Assembly (NCBI GenBank): GCA_030272155.1
Contig: CP126201.1
Span: forward strand, 1,470,501 to 1,534,500
Direction of reading: 5' to 3'
DNA: 64,000 nucleotides
Source of the DNA: Tetradesmus obliquus
Lineage: Eukaryota; Chlorophyta; Chlorophyceae; Sphaeropleales; Scenedesmaceae
The stretch's first letter is position 1. Each line of letters opens with the position of its first letter. Shown here piece by piece: positions 11,576-22,867 of the stretch. The position numbers were made by a program, and so were the translations under genes. The notes beneath the pieces were generated by a model. The model was not told the origin of the DNA. It searched no databases and saw only the letters and a list, made by a program, of their open reading frames with translations.

Positions 11576-12029
11576 CTTGAGGCTCTCGCGGCGGTGCAGC
11601 CCCTCCCCCTCATAAGGGTGCGGCTTCCACTCCTCCACCTCTGGCGCAGCAAAGTGGTGGCCCGCAGGAATCGCCTCGTGCTCCTGGCCCTCCTGCTGCC
11701 AGCAAAGGACAGCACCAGGTGCCAGCTCAGTTGGTGCACAGAAAAAAGATGCGCAGCAGCATGATGTTGCATGGCATCTGCCCCTCAGCTGTGCTCCCAC
11801 CCATTTTACAAAGTTGACCCTTCAGACGTTGCCTGTGGCAGCTGAGCAACAGGCGAATACATTACAAGCTGGGTAATAGGCAGTCCCTGTCAAAGCTGGT
11901 GGCCATAACTGCATGCAGCAGGCTGCAATGTGTGTGCAGCACAATTGCAGTGGCAAGGCAGTACTGGCAGCTGCTGCCATGTGCACCCACCTGCGCCTTC
12001 ACCTCTGGCTCTTTCTCTGGGCGCTCCAT
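11576..12029 (-). CDS. two candidate exons of an unrecognised gene
   Basis: Exon 12029-11991 reads MERPEKEPEVKAQ and ends at a GTGGGT donor. Exon 11695-11576 follows a TTTGCTGGCAG acceptor in the same phase and reads QEGQEHEAIPAGHHFAAPEV and so on to ESLK. The base order is clearly coding-like, with acidic, non-repetitive residues. The second exon would need a rare GC donor (AAG then GCGAGA). Otherwise it runs into an 18-unit CTG tract (11512-11567) giving poly-Leu. The 3' exons could not be resolved. Function unknown. Confidence 0.3.
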
Positions 12030-12549
12030 CACACCGAAATGTTGCTGTCTGTCAATGCAGACACCGCAGCGAGCCGAGTTGAGGCAGACCGAGTTCGTTT
12101 AGTGATCGACGCGACACTCTCGGAGCAGACTGAGCTGCATCAGCCTGAGCTGGCACCACATGGCCTGCAACAGCAGTTGGCGTATGCTGCGTCCAAAGAA
12201 TGTTACTGTTGTATTGCAGCAGAGAAGCGTGCCTTACCTGTCTTCCTGATTGAAAGCACACGTGAACGTTCCGAGGTTGCGAGTATCGGTCGATCTTGGT
12301 GGCAAGGGCGATGGTGTACACGCAATATTAAACAGGACATACAACTAACGTGTTCAAAACATACTTAACCTAATTACACCCACGAAGTGCGTTGTTACAG
12401 AGCCCATGTGTCGCTGCTTGATCTCCTCGCCTGAATACTTATGTGCTCAAACGTGTTTATAAGGTGACTTACTTAAGAAAGTAAGAGCCACGAGCTGCGC
12501 TCAGCGTGATGCCAATGCTGTGATGCTGATGTAAACAGGGGAGCCAGAC

Positions 12550-15500
12550 ATGGCAGACAGGCTTCCTATTGAACATTATATTGAAGAATGCTTTGTCAAG
12601 TGTGCCCAAGTGATTCTTGGAGCTCGCATCTTCCAATCCGATCAATCCAAGCCCGCACCAGACAAGCGTTCAGCCAGATGGGTGCGTAAAATAGATCATC
12701 GACGTTTGCAAGCTATAAAGCGGGCGTAACTGCTTGCAGCATTGCCTCATCAACTCTGCAATTCACCAGTGCTGGTGGGGTTGTTGTGGTGTTGTCCCTG
12801 GCTTGTCGTTGTGGCTAGGTTGGATGGCCGGTTATTTGCCTCCTTACGATGTAGTGTTGTTTCTTGCTCGTTTGCAGTTCCTACTGGAGGTGGAGGAGCT
12901 TGCAGGGCTGACTGCTCAACTGGAGCCCTGGCGCAGAGATGTGTTCACACCCTTGGTCATTGAGGTAGGTGGTCAACAGCAGCAACAGCCTCAACACACT
13001 TTGATTTGACCCAGCAGCACGTGCAGCAGCAGAGGTGCAAGCAGGCTTTCGCCGCAGACAAACAGCGAATGCCGCCATGCGCGGGTGATGCCCGGCATGT
13101 GGCGCACATGCACAGCGCTGCAGTGCTGCCAGCAGAAATTCAGCAGCGCATGCCTGCAGTGCAACAGAGCTGTTGAACCAGGGTGTGAGGGTGCTGCCAT
13201 ACCGCCACAGAAGGCGCCTGCAGTGGTGGCACAGCAGGTGCAGGCAGTGACAGTAGCAGGATGTGTTTGTAGTGTGAGCAGTATCACATAAGCTCAGCAA
13301 AAGGCACCCAGCCATCGCCTAGCCAGCAATACTTTTGTATCCTTGTGTGCGCAGTGTCGCTTGCAGGGGACAGGAGAGTCTCCTGCAAGCGACACTGCCC
13401 ACAAAAGGATACCAATTGCAGTGATTCAACAGTAGCAGTGTTTAAACAGTAGCAATGCATTGCTGGGGCAGGTCTGTATGGATCAGCTGCGCAGCTGGAT
13501 CAGAGCATGACGGCTCAAGGCAGTTACTCCGGCAGCCATGCCAGCCCGCTGAGACACACACAAACACACAAAGCAGTTTCCTGCCAGTGATCCTGCAAGT
13601 GCTGGAATGCCGCACAGAGGGTCAACGAAAGCCAAAGTAGTGCATGATTCCTTGCGCGTCCCTTGCTGCAGCGGCTCCTGCAAGTGTCTTTTGTTATGCA
13701 CCGCACAGAGGGCACCTTGCAGGAGGATTGCAACATCTTTTGTGTGCCTCTGATGGCTTGCGCTGCTTGTGTGATCATTGACTACTACTACTGTTTGTTT
13801 ATGCTGCATGTGCTGCTTGCGCTGCATGTGCTGCAGGTGTACATCCAGCCATGGGACACCAGCGCAGTCATGCCAGCAGCAGCAGCAGCGCCTGGGGCCA
13901 GGCATGGCAGCAGCACCAGCGGTGAGCACTGCACGCAATTTGCAGCAGGGACTGAGGCAGCAGCAGAGTTGCTCTGCTAGTGAGCCAGGCATGCTTACAA
14001 CAGTAGGCGGGTCATGTTCCATTCGAAAAACTCTCAGTATGTTTCCGTGCTGGTCACACACTAGCTACTCCTGCAGGCGGTCCACGGGGCATGCTGCTGG
14101 AGCGCTGGAGCCTGTCTGGTTGCAGTATTGTGCTCTGTTCTTAGGTTGTTGCTTGTTCTTTTGCTGCCGCTAACTGGCAGGCGGCGCACGAGGCATGCTG
14201 CTGGAGCGCTGGAGCCTCAGCTACAGCCCGCAGCAGCCTGGCAGCAGCAGCTACTGCAGCAGGGCAGCCACAGACGTGGCGGCAGTCTACAAGCGCCTGG
14301 TGAGGCGCGGCCTTGACAGGCCTAAGACTGAGTGCCATCTGCTTCTATTCACTTATTAGATGCGGCAGCTGAATGGTCATGGGCAGTGATTGCGAGCAGC
14401 ACACGTGTCAAACAGCGTCAGCCGCTGGTGAGCTGCTTTGGTGAGCAGCATGCAGTGACATATCGTGTTTTTGTGCCAATGTGCTGCTGCTGCTGCTGCT
14501 GCTGCAGATCCTGCTGATCCGCTCGCTCTACAGCTACGTGCGCGTGCTGCCAGCGTACCGCATGTTCCGCGCTAGCAAGCGCCACGGCTGTGACCTCTTC
14601 CATACAGCCTACACGCTCAGCAGCGCCCCCCAGCAGCAGCAGCAGCAGCTATCAGCAGCAGCAGCAGCAGGGCATGGCGGCGGCCGCATGTGCCAGTTTA
14701 CGTTCTCGCCGGTTGACACAGCGAGCGGGCAATTTGGCATTACTGTGGAGTACCAGCCAGCCACCACGGTGCACTTCCTGGAGGTGAACAGATTACAATA
14801 TAAACAAAATATTTATGTTTATTTATGTCTTCTATAAATGTTTTATGCAAATATTCATTTTCATTCAAATTCAAAGAAATATACTCCATTTTGAGTCAAA
14901 TTCAAACACTTTCAATAAGATTTTACTGCAAATATATATTAACAGCACATACAAATGGACAGGGGGCTGTTCTGATATTACAGCGGCAGTGGCAGCAGCA
15001 ATTTGGCATCACTGTGGAGTACCATAAACCACGGTGCACTTCCTGGAGGTGTGCGGACTGTGCTGACATGGTAGTGTGCAGTAAATACGCTCCGCAGTGA
15101 TGGTTGTAGTCAGGACGATTCATTTCAGTGGGATGTTTGCTTGCTTGGCATGTCAGTGGCTCCTCAGGTGTTCTCAATCAAGGCGACTATTCTGTCCCTG
15201 CTGCTGCTGCTGTGCCTGCAGCAATCTACGGTGCTGCCGTGCACGCCTCGCATCATCTCCGACTACGTTGACAGCAACGCCCCGGGGCCCTACGCGCGCT
15301 CAGCACCAAATGCTGGCGGCTTGGCAGCGCAAGCAGCAGCAGCAGCAGCAGCAGCAGCAGGTGGTGGCGCGGCAGGGCGGCAGGGCGTTGATCCTGGTGA
15401 GTGCTGCTTGGGCCAGCGCTGTAGTTAGTCAAGGGTCATGGATTGGTAATGGATATGGCTGTTCAAGTAACTTTCATCTTCTGGTGTAACCGCCTGTTTT

Positions 15501-17356
15501 TCAGTGTCATTGCCGTTGTATGTTGTAGTATGGCCGGGAGCGTGCTCGCTGCAGTTGGTTGCGATCGGCAACCTCTCGTCTCCCTGCTGCTGCTGCTGCT
15601 GTTGCTGCTGCTGCAGGTGCCCCGCCCTTTCTGCGCTCCCCACAGCAGCACACACCCCTGGTGCGCCACAGCTGGAGCAGCAGAGACACCTCAGCAGCAG
15701 CAGCAGCAGCAGCACGCTCAGCAGCGCCCCGCGTTGTGCAGCGAGGGTTCAACCCCATCACCCGCAGCAACTCACTTAGTGCCAGCGGCAGCAGCAGCAA
15801 TAGCGCCGCGCCAGGCAGCCAGCAGCAGCAGCAGCAGCAGGTGCTGCTGCATCGCTCGCTGTCGCAGGGTTCAGGCTCGCAGAGCCCTAGGGGAGCCGCG
15901 CTAAACCCTCACACAGCAGCAGCAGCAGCAGGGCCAGGTGTCACTGGCAGCAGCTCTCCAGTGATCTTCCATGGCCCTAGCAGCTTGGGCCGGCCGCCGC
16001 TGCCACATTCTGGCGGTTTAGGGTACAGCAGCATGGTGCCAGCCAGCGGCACCGGCGGTTTAGGTTACAACGGTGTTAGTAACAACAACAGTAACAACAG
16101 CAGCGGCAATGCAGCACTACCTCCCGCCAGTCCTGTGACGCCTGTGGGTGCCGGCGGCAGCAGCAGCAGCAGGTTGATAGGGTTTGGCGGTAGCTTAGGA
16201 AGCGGCGGTTCTCCGCTGCTGCTGCGGTCGGCATCTGCGGGTGCTGCTGCTGCCGTGTCGTCTGCCGCTGCTGCCGCCGCTGCTGCTGCCGGTGCAGCTG
16301 CTGCTGCTTTTTCTAGCACTTCGCTTGGCAGTGCTGCCGTGGGTCATTTGAGTCGGCTGGGGAGCAGCCTTGGCAGCTCTCCTCGGTCAGCTCCTAGGGT
16401 TTTAGGACTCAGCCAGCAGCAGCAGCAGCAGCGGGTGCAGGTGCCACAGGCACGGCAGCAGGGCTTCTATGTTAGAGATACCCAGCAGCAGCAGCAGGAG
16501 CAGCAGGAGCAGTCGCTGCTGCAAGATCAGGTGCAAGCTCTCAGCAGCAGCAGCGACGGTGTCGGCGGCTCTGGGCTACTTGCAGCAGCTGCTGCTGCCG
16601 CTGAGCAGGACAGGCAACCGGCAGCAGCAGCAGCAGCAGGGTACAGCAACCTTGCTGCGAGCAGCAGCCAGAGCAGCATGCAGTCATCTGCTGCTCTGCA
16701 AGATAGCCAAATCTCGGGTGATAGTTACCGAGCTAGGCTGGCCGTACAACCATTGGCTATGCCTGAAGCAGCAGCAGCAGCAGCAGTAGCAGCTAGCCCC
16801 AGTGGCAGAGCAGTGAGTGCTCCTGTAATGATTCCAGGCAGGGGCAAATGCAGAGCTCGATCTGTTACAGATCTGCCACTAATGGCGGCTGAGATGCAGC
16901 AGCAGCAGCAACAGCAGGCTGCGGCAGCGTCAGGAGCAGGCGCTGCTGCTGCTGCTGCAGCTTTGAACCCTAGGCTTGCGTGGTTGCCACAGGGGCAGCG
17001 GGCGCATGGAACTGCAGCAGATGCTGCTGCTGCTGGTGGCGAGGGCGGTGCAGCAGCTTTTGGTGGCGCTGGTGGTTTAGGTGTTACAGGCGGCAGGGTT
17101 CAAGGTGGTTTCAGTGCAGCAACAGCAGCAGGGTTGTCGGGCAATAGGGGCAGCTTGCTGCGCGTGCAGTGCCTGCAGCAACAGCAGCAGCAAGGCCAGC
17201 AGCGGCAGCAGCAGCAGCAGCAGCAGCTGTCTCAGCAGCAGCAGCAGTTGCTGGCACCATCATCAGCGCCTGCTGCGCCCAGGGGTATGCTTGGTCAACT
17301 GCTTTCTGGTCAAACATCGCCGTCGTTTTCACCCCCAGGGCCTGCAGCAGCGGCGG

Positions 17357-17392
<36 letters not shown>

Positions 17393-18318
17393 GCCGCAGC
17401 AGTCGCCAGCTTTCCTCTGCAGCAGCAGCAGCAGCTACAGGAGATGAGCTGTTTGAAGTAGACAGCGATGAACCCGCAGCAGCAGCAGCAGCAGCAGCAG
17501 GAGCAGCAGCAGGTGGAGATGCTGAACAGTATGCAGCAGCAGCAGCAGCAGGCACCAGCAGCAGGATCCCCGGTGCCTACTCACCGGGCTATGCTGCTGC
17601 AGGTTACCCCTCAAGCCTGGCAGCAGTACAGCCCAGCACCCCAGGTACCAATGCGGCAGCAGCAGCAGCAGCAGCAGGTGCAACGACGGTTGGCAGCAGC
17701 GGCGCCGGCGGGCCGGCTATATTATCAAGCAGCCCGCAGCTTCCATTTGCATTCACTCCCTCAGCCGCGTCACTCGGCATGTCACTCATCTCACTGGCTG
17801 ACCAGCACCGGAACTTCCTGGTGGGAACTTCCGGCACGGCAGGAACTTCAGTGGGAAGTGGACCGGGAAGTTTGCCGGGAAGTGGCAGGGCCAGGGGATC
17901 GAGTTCTACTGGGGCTGGGAGTGCTGCTCCTCGCTCTCCTCTGGCACCAGCAGCAGCAGCTGGTGCATCAAGTACATCAGTTGCTGCCAATGCAGCAGCA
18001 GCAGCAGCAGCGGGGCAAGCTATCCCCGGCAGCAGCAGCGTAGGTGCGGCCAGCAGCCATGGCGGCATCGGCACTCCCTCTCCGCCGCTGCTGCATCAGC
18101 ACGCGCACCATGTGTCATGTGTTCGTGATATATCGGGGCTTGCAACAATCCGCAGGCCTAGCTGGAGTAGCCGCAGCAGCAGCTTTGATGTTGCGGCATC
18201 TGCATCGCTGCCGCATCACCTGAGCATGTCACCCATGATGGGTGGTCTGTTAGATCCGGTGCTACTCGGCTGCAGCAGCAGCAGCGGCAGCCATGGCGCA
18301 GGCATTGCGCAGCACCTG

Positions 18319-18349
<31 letters not shown>

Positions 18350-18450
18350 GCAGAGGGGGCGCTGGTAGGGGGGCAGGGCTGGTAATGGCACCGGCTGTGG
18401 TTCTGCCGGGCGGTTTTGGGCCGAGTCAAAGTCAGCAGGAGGACAGCACG

Positions 18451-18481
<31 letters not shown>

Positions 18482-19107
18482 AGATGCAGGGTGATGTTGG
18501 AAGGTCAGATGAGGGTTCTGGTGCAGGTGACAATGCTGCAGCAGCTGGTGCCAGTGACAGTGCAGGCGCTGGCAATGCTGCAGCGCCTGCTGGTGCTGCT
18601 GCTGCTGCTGTTCAAGGGGACCTGCAGCAGCTGCTGCTGTCCTCAGGTATGCCTGATGAGTCAGAAAGTGACATCCTGCCATTTGCAATTGACAGCGAGG
18701 CATGTGCAATGCATGCTGTTGCGATGGGATATGCTCCTCATCTTGGAGCAGCAGCATCTGCAGCAGGCTACAGCCGTGCTGCACCAGCAGGCAGCTACAG
18801 CCAGCAGCAGCAGCAGCAGCAGCACGGCCAGCGCTCAGCTGCGTATGGCATGGCCGGCAGAGCTGCTGCAACAGCAGCAGAGCGGGATGTTGCTGTTGGT
18901 GCCTTTGTGAAGCTTGTGCAAGAGGCTGCAGCTGGGCCCTTCCACCGCACAAAGCAGCAGCAGCAGCAGTGGGCTGCGCAGGGGCCTGCGGCAGAGCAGC
19001 AGCAGCAGCAGCAGCAGCCGCCGCTGCTGGTGGGTGATGCGCTGCAGGAGGTGCAGCAGCTGGCAGCACAATTGCAGGCCCTGGTATTCTCTGGTAGCAG
19101 CAGCTGA
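12550..19107 (+). CDS. ATG13: autophagy-related protein 13 (ATG13)
   Basis: Seven exons: 12550-12681, 12878-12964, 13837-13921, 14181-14299, 14508-14783, 15222-15396, 15617-19107; 1454 residues. ATG13 is the regulatory subunit of the ATG1 kinase complex that starts autophagy. The first 300 residues form the HORMA domain, seen in HYIEECFVKCAQVILGARIF, LEPWRRDVFTPLVIE, GMLLERWSLSY, AAVYKRLILLIRSL, YVRVLPAYRMF, FGITVEYQPA and PRIISDYV. The single last exon encodes a disordered tail of Ala, Gln, Ser and Gly runs with short conserved islands: LVRHSWSSRD, a second RRPSWSSRSSSFD, DILPFAIDSEA and VGAFVKLVQEAA. The tail is much longer than in most ATG13 proteins. Exon 6 could instead start at 15169, adding a Leu-rich segment in frame. 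Echoes of exons 4, 5 and 7 are present. Confidence 0.92.
13337..13412. ncRNA. 35-bp stem hairpin in ATG13 intron 2
   Basis: Arms 13337-13371 and 13378-13412 are complementary at 32 of 35 positions around a 6-base loop. The core GCAGTGTCGCTTGCAGG is perfect. The size and near-perfect pairing fit a small-RNA precursor or the remains of a small inverted-repeat element. No expression evidence is available. Confidence 0.45.
14078..14112 (+). repeat. echo of ATG13 exon 4 start
   Basis: The sequence CTCCTGCAG followed by GCGGTCCACGGGGCATGCTG copies the acceptor and first 35 bases of exon 4 (14181), about 103 bp upstream in intron 3. Confidence 0.85.
14784..14960. other. AT-rich insertion in ATG13 intron 5
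   Basis: This block of about 175 bp is far more AT-rich than anything around it, with runs such as ATTCATTTTCATTCAAATTC. It sits between exon 5 and its echo. No protein family is recognised in either strand. An organelle-derived fragment is possible but not shown. Confidence 0.5.
14996..15051 (+). repeat. echo of ATG13 exon 5 end
   Basis: Copies the last 55 bases of exon 5 with a GTGTGC donor (AATTTGGCATCACTGTGGAG..CACTTCCTGGAG). A small internal deletion shifts the frame, so inclusion would disrupt the protein. Confidence 0.85.
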
Positions 19108-19189
19108 GGGGACCGTCCAGCGCAATGCTGCTGCTGCTGCGGCGGCGGCGGCTGCTTCTACTGCTGCTGCTGCTGCTGCCGCTGTTGCT

Positions 19190-19355
19190 GGCATTGCTCA
19201 GCATAAGCGCAGCTGCAGGCGCTGGTGTTCTCTGGCAGCAGCAGCGGCTGTTTAGTTCACTGCAGCAGGACATAGTGGTGTGCACATCGCCTGCTGAAGC
19301 AGGAGGTGCAGCAGCTGGCAGGGCAGCTGCAAGCGCTGGTGTTCTCCGGCACTGC
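19190..19355 (+). repeat. two echoes of the ATG13 stop-codon end
   Basis: The last coding stretch (ALQEVQQLAAQLQALVFSG, ending at 19107) is repeated as GCTGCAGGCGCTGGTGTTCT at about 19200-19250. It recurs as CAGGAGGTGCAGCAGCTGGC..GTGTTCTCCGGC at about 19302-19352. Both lie past the stop codon. Confidence 0.8.
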
Positions 19356-19730
19356 CTGAGCCTTTTTCTTTGTGAGCTTCTCATTGGTGCCAGATTGGAT
19401 TTTCCTAATTTGGTGGAGCATGTTGAGCACTAATTGCAGGTTTGACTGTGACTCACTGCTCGCAGCAGGGGCATGCGCGTTTGTATTTTCCTAACAGCGG
19501 GCCTTGTGCAATGTGTGCACTAGCTTGTGTGAACCATATACGTGGCTGCCATGCAGAGAGCCTGTTATATATGTGTGCATCTTGCTCAAGTTATTGATGA
19601 TGCTGATGAGTTTTTTCTGCGTTCTCTTCTGACGGTTTGGATGATGATGAGTTGTTCTTCGATGTTTCCTCCCCCTATGAGCCTCTCGTTGGCTCCTGAC
19701 TGGGGTTCCCACTCCTCGTTGAGTGGAGCA

Positions 19731-19750
19731 TGTAATGTAATGTAATGTAA
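19731..19750 (+). terminator. four TGTAA polyadenylation-type signals in tandem
   Basis: TGTAA occurs four times back to back. Green algae commonly use TGTAA as the polyadenylation signal. Lying 620 bp past the ATG13 stop, it is a plausible 3' end for that transcript, though the distance is inferred, not measured. Confidence 0.45.
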
Positions 19751-20653
19751 TGCATCTGTTGTGTGTGCGCTTGCACACATGTAGCATAGCGACCAGCGCT
19801 GTCTGTACACTAGGAGTGTGTTGGTGTTGCCTGTGGTCCTGGCAACCTCGCGTTGCGTCTTGCCTCAGCCTCTGAGCTGTCAAGCTGTCACATGGCAGTC
19901 TCTACAATGCAGTTGCTTTCAGTGCCTTGAGGGCATTGATCACCACTGCCCAGGAGAGGGTTGTTTTGGGTGTACATCATCTGCATTTACTAATGCACTC
20001 ATGTATGCTTGCGCCACTACTAGTAGTACTGCATCAGAAGTGAGGCATGTGGCTTATGTTCATTGTAGAGTTGAACTGTACCATACACTGAAAGCAGTTG
20101 TAGACATGCCGGCGCTTTGTGCTGCAGATCTACTCCAGGGTAGCAGCAGCTCTTAGTCAGTGCCGAAGCTTGCAGTGCCGGTGCTACATGTATCTGTCAA
20201 CAGCATCCGTGTATCTTAGTAGGTAGGGAGTTGCAGTGGCAAGAGTAGCAGTTCTGGCAAGGTGTAGTACGTTGATTGGCTGGCTGTCTATTACCTCTGG
20301 AGCGATCGTAATATGAGGTCTATTGGTAGACCTTGGTAATCATGGTATCAGTGATAGACGTTGGTTGGAGGCTACAACGTGAGTGGATGCAGGCTCGTGA
20401 TCACAACAGCATGCATACCTCAAGTCAACAAACGGTGTGCACCCTCACAGCAACACGCCGCATCAAACAGCACACCTGCAGCCACAGCTGAACAATCAGC
20501 ACTGCTTGCACCGCTCAAATGTATTGCACACTGACCGTTGTGCACTGCGGCTGCATGCAAGTCCACTGCAGCCACGGCTGCGCAGCCCTTGCCCACACAG
20601 TGCTAGTTTTCTTTCACCAGAGGGGGTGACATGTTATGACATCCTACTCAGTG

Positions 20654-20711
20654 GCTGGCCATACACAGGCCAGTGGCTGGCCATACACAGGCCAGTGGCT
20701 GGCCATACACA
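20654..20711. repeat. 22-bp tandem repeat, about 2.6 copies
   Basis: The unit GGCCAGTGGCTGGCCATACACA is repeated without change. It contains the TGGCCA palindrome. Confidence 0.85.
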
Positions 20712-21344
20712 GCAATCAAGCGCAACGTGAATGCCGGTGACCTGCGGCACTGCCGCCACCAGCAAGACACGCCAAACACAGTCCTACTAGTAGTTACCAT
20801 ACACAGCATCATCACCATCATGTTACCGATCAAGCCATCATGACAGCAGCAGTTGCCATGCACAGCAGACTGGCAGCTCCATGCAGATGCCCAATTCACA
20901 GGCAAATCACGTACAACCGTGTTTGTGATTGCCTGTACCTACTTGATTACCTGTACTTGACTAAAAAGGGTGAAGCACTGTACAACAAACAAACACGATA
21001 TGCACATGTACTATGCAAACATAACTGCCGTATGCGCATTAGCTGATTGCACCTCAACTAGATGCAGCAACCTTGCTAGCTACCTACTTTGCACAGCCAC
21101 AAACCAATGTGTGTATACTGCAGCTGGATTTACACATACACAGCGCCACAAGCTGGATCTACATCTAACAGATCCACGGCAGCACAACAACCCAACACCA
21201 AATGCACAACAGCAACCAGCCAACATCCAGCACAACCAATGCACACAGCGCTTTGCACAGCCGACACACCCCCTCACACACCCTCTCAATTGCTGATCCC
21301 TGCTGTACAGCACTACACAGCACTACAAAGCACTACAGGTCACA

Positions 21345-21790
21345 TATCACTACACAGCACAGCATTCACACCACAGTGCAGGGCTTGCTCCAATCCAACC
21401 TGTAGCCCAGTATGCAGCGCACCAGCCATTCCCTGCTGTACAGCAGTACAGTGCCTGTCACACAGCACAGCACTCGCAGCACGGCCTAGCGTGCCCACAT
21501 CTCGATCAACAGCCCCAATATGCTGCGCATCAGCTGAACTCTGCTGTACAGCAGTACACAGCACTACACAGCACAGCACAGCACGCTCACACCACGGCGC
21601 AGGGCTTGCCCCAATCCAGCCGATAGCCCAGTAGGCAGCGCATCAGCCACTCCCTGCTGTACAGCAGTACTGTGTTTTCATCAGCACTGTAAAGCATAGC
21701 ACGCTCACACCACAGTGCAGGGCTCGCCCCAATCAAGGCGATAGCCCAGTATCAGCGCATCAGCCACTCCCTGCTGTACTGCACTACACA
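21345..21790 (-). repeat. echoes of the FHA-BRCT gene's stop-codon end
   Basis: The last 26 codons (YSREWLMRCILGYRLDW and following, 21820-21900) are copied past the stop near 21365-21440, 21590-21665 and 21705-21780. A weaker copy lies near 21505-21550. All are on the minus strand, head to tail and spaced 110-220 bp. Confidence 0.85.
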
Positions 21791-21819
21791 GCACTTCACA
21801 GCACTACACATATTGGTAA

Positions 21820-22007
21820 TCACACCACAGCGCAGGGCTTGCCCCAATCCAAGCGATAGCCCAGTATGCAGCGCATCAGCCACTCCCTGCTGTACAGGCT
21901 AAACCCCGCAGGCAGGCCAGCCTCCCGTGCCCACTGCAGATCTTTCGCAGCAACGCCACTACCATCTGGACCTGTTGACAGCAGCACCAGCAGGTGCTCG
22001 CAGCAGC

Positions 22008-22051
<44 letters not shown>

Positions 22052-22834
22052 AGGCCTTCGCACAGGCCTAGCTGCTGATGCTGCTGCTGCGCCAGCCGCC
22101 GCCGGCCAGCAGTCACAGGCGACAACGACAAATCTCCCAGCTGCTGCTGAGGATTGTCAGCGCCCTGCTGCTGCTGCTGCTGCTGGCCAGCCATCTGCAG
22201 CAGCTGCTGCACGCTGTCCAGCATGTTGCCGCCGGCAGCAACAATGAGCAACTGCAGGTTCTGCGGAGTGTCCCCGACCATCAGGCCAGGCGCGAGCAGG
22301 CAGTGCACACCTGTGAGTACAACAGCAGCAGCAGCAACAGCAGCAAGGTCAATGAACACTTTGTTTAGAAGTGCGGCGACTGAAGGCTGCACCCATGAGC
22401 AGCAGCTGCTGCTGCTGCTGCTGTTATGTGCACCTCACCTGTCAGCAGCGCTGACCCCTTGTCATGCGCTGCTGCTGCTGCTGCCACATTGTGTTGCACC
22501 AACTCGTGCTGCTGCTGCTGCTGCCGTGATCGCTGCTGCCCCCAATTTCAGTTGCTGCTGCTGCCGCTGCCGCCTCACCTGTCAGCAGCGCCCGCCCCTT
22601 GTCGTGCGCTGCTGCTGCTGCTGCCGCGTGTGCTGCTTCTGCTTGTGCTGCTGCCGCGGCTGCGACATCCCATTGGCACCAATTGTGCTGCTGCTGCTGC
22701 TGCTGCTGCTGCCAGCTACCGCCTCACCTGTCAGCAGCCCCCGCCCCTTGTCGTGCGCTGCTGCTGCTGCTGCCGCGTGTGCTGCTTCTGCTTGTGCTGC
22801 TGCCGCGGCTGCGACATCCCATTGGCACCAATTG

Positions 22835-22867
<33 letters not shown>

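Larger units (their letters stand above)
19108..21819. other. convergent intergenic region between ATG13 and the FHA-BRCT gene
   Basis: No gene is supported in this 2.7 kb. It holds ATG13 tail echoes, a cluster of TGTAA signals, a 22-bp tandem repeat and a set of tail echoes from the convergent FHA-BRCT gene. The rest is unremarkable. Confidence 0.65.

Noticed and set aside
15169-15221. Earlier start for ATG13 exon 6 encoding VFSIKATILSLLLLLCLQ
   Set aside because: It is in frame and possible, but the CTG tract before 15222 fits the acceptor pattern seen at other exons, and a Leu run is not expected inside the HORMA domain.
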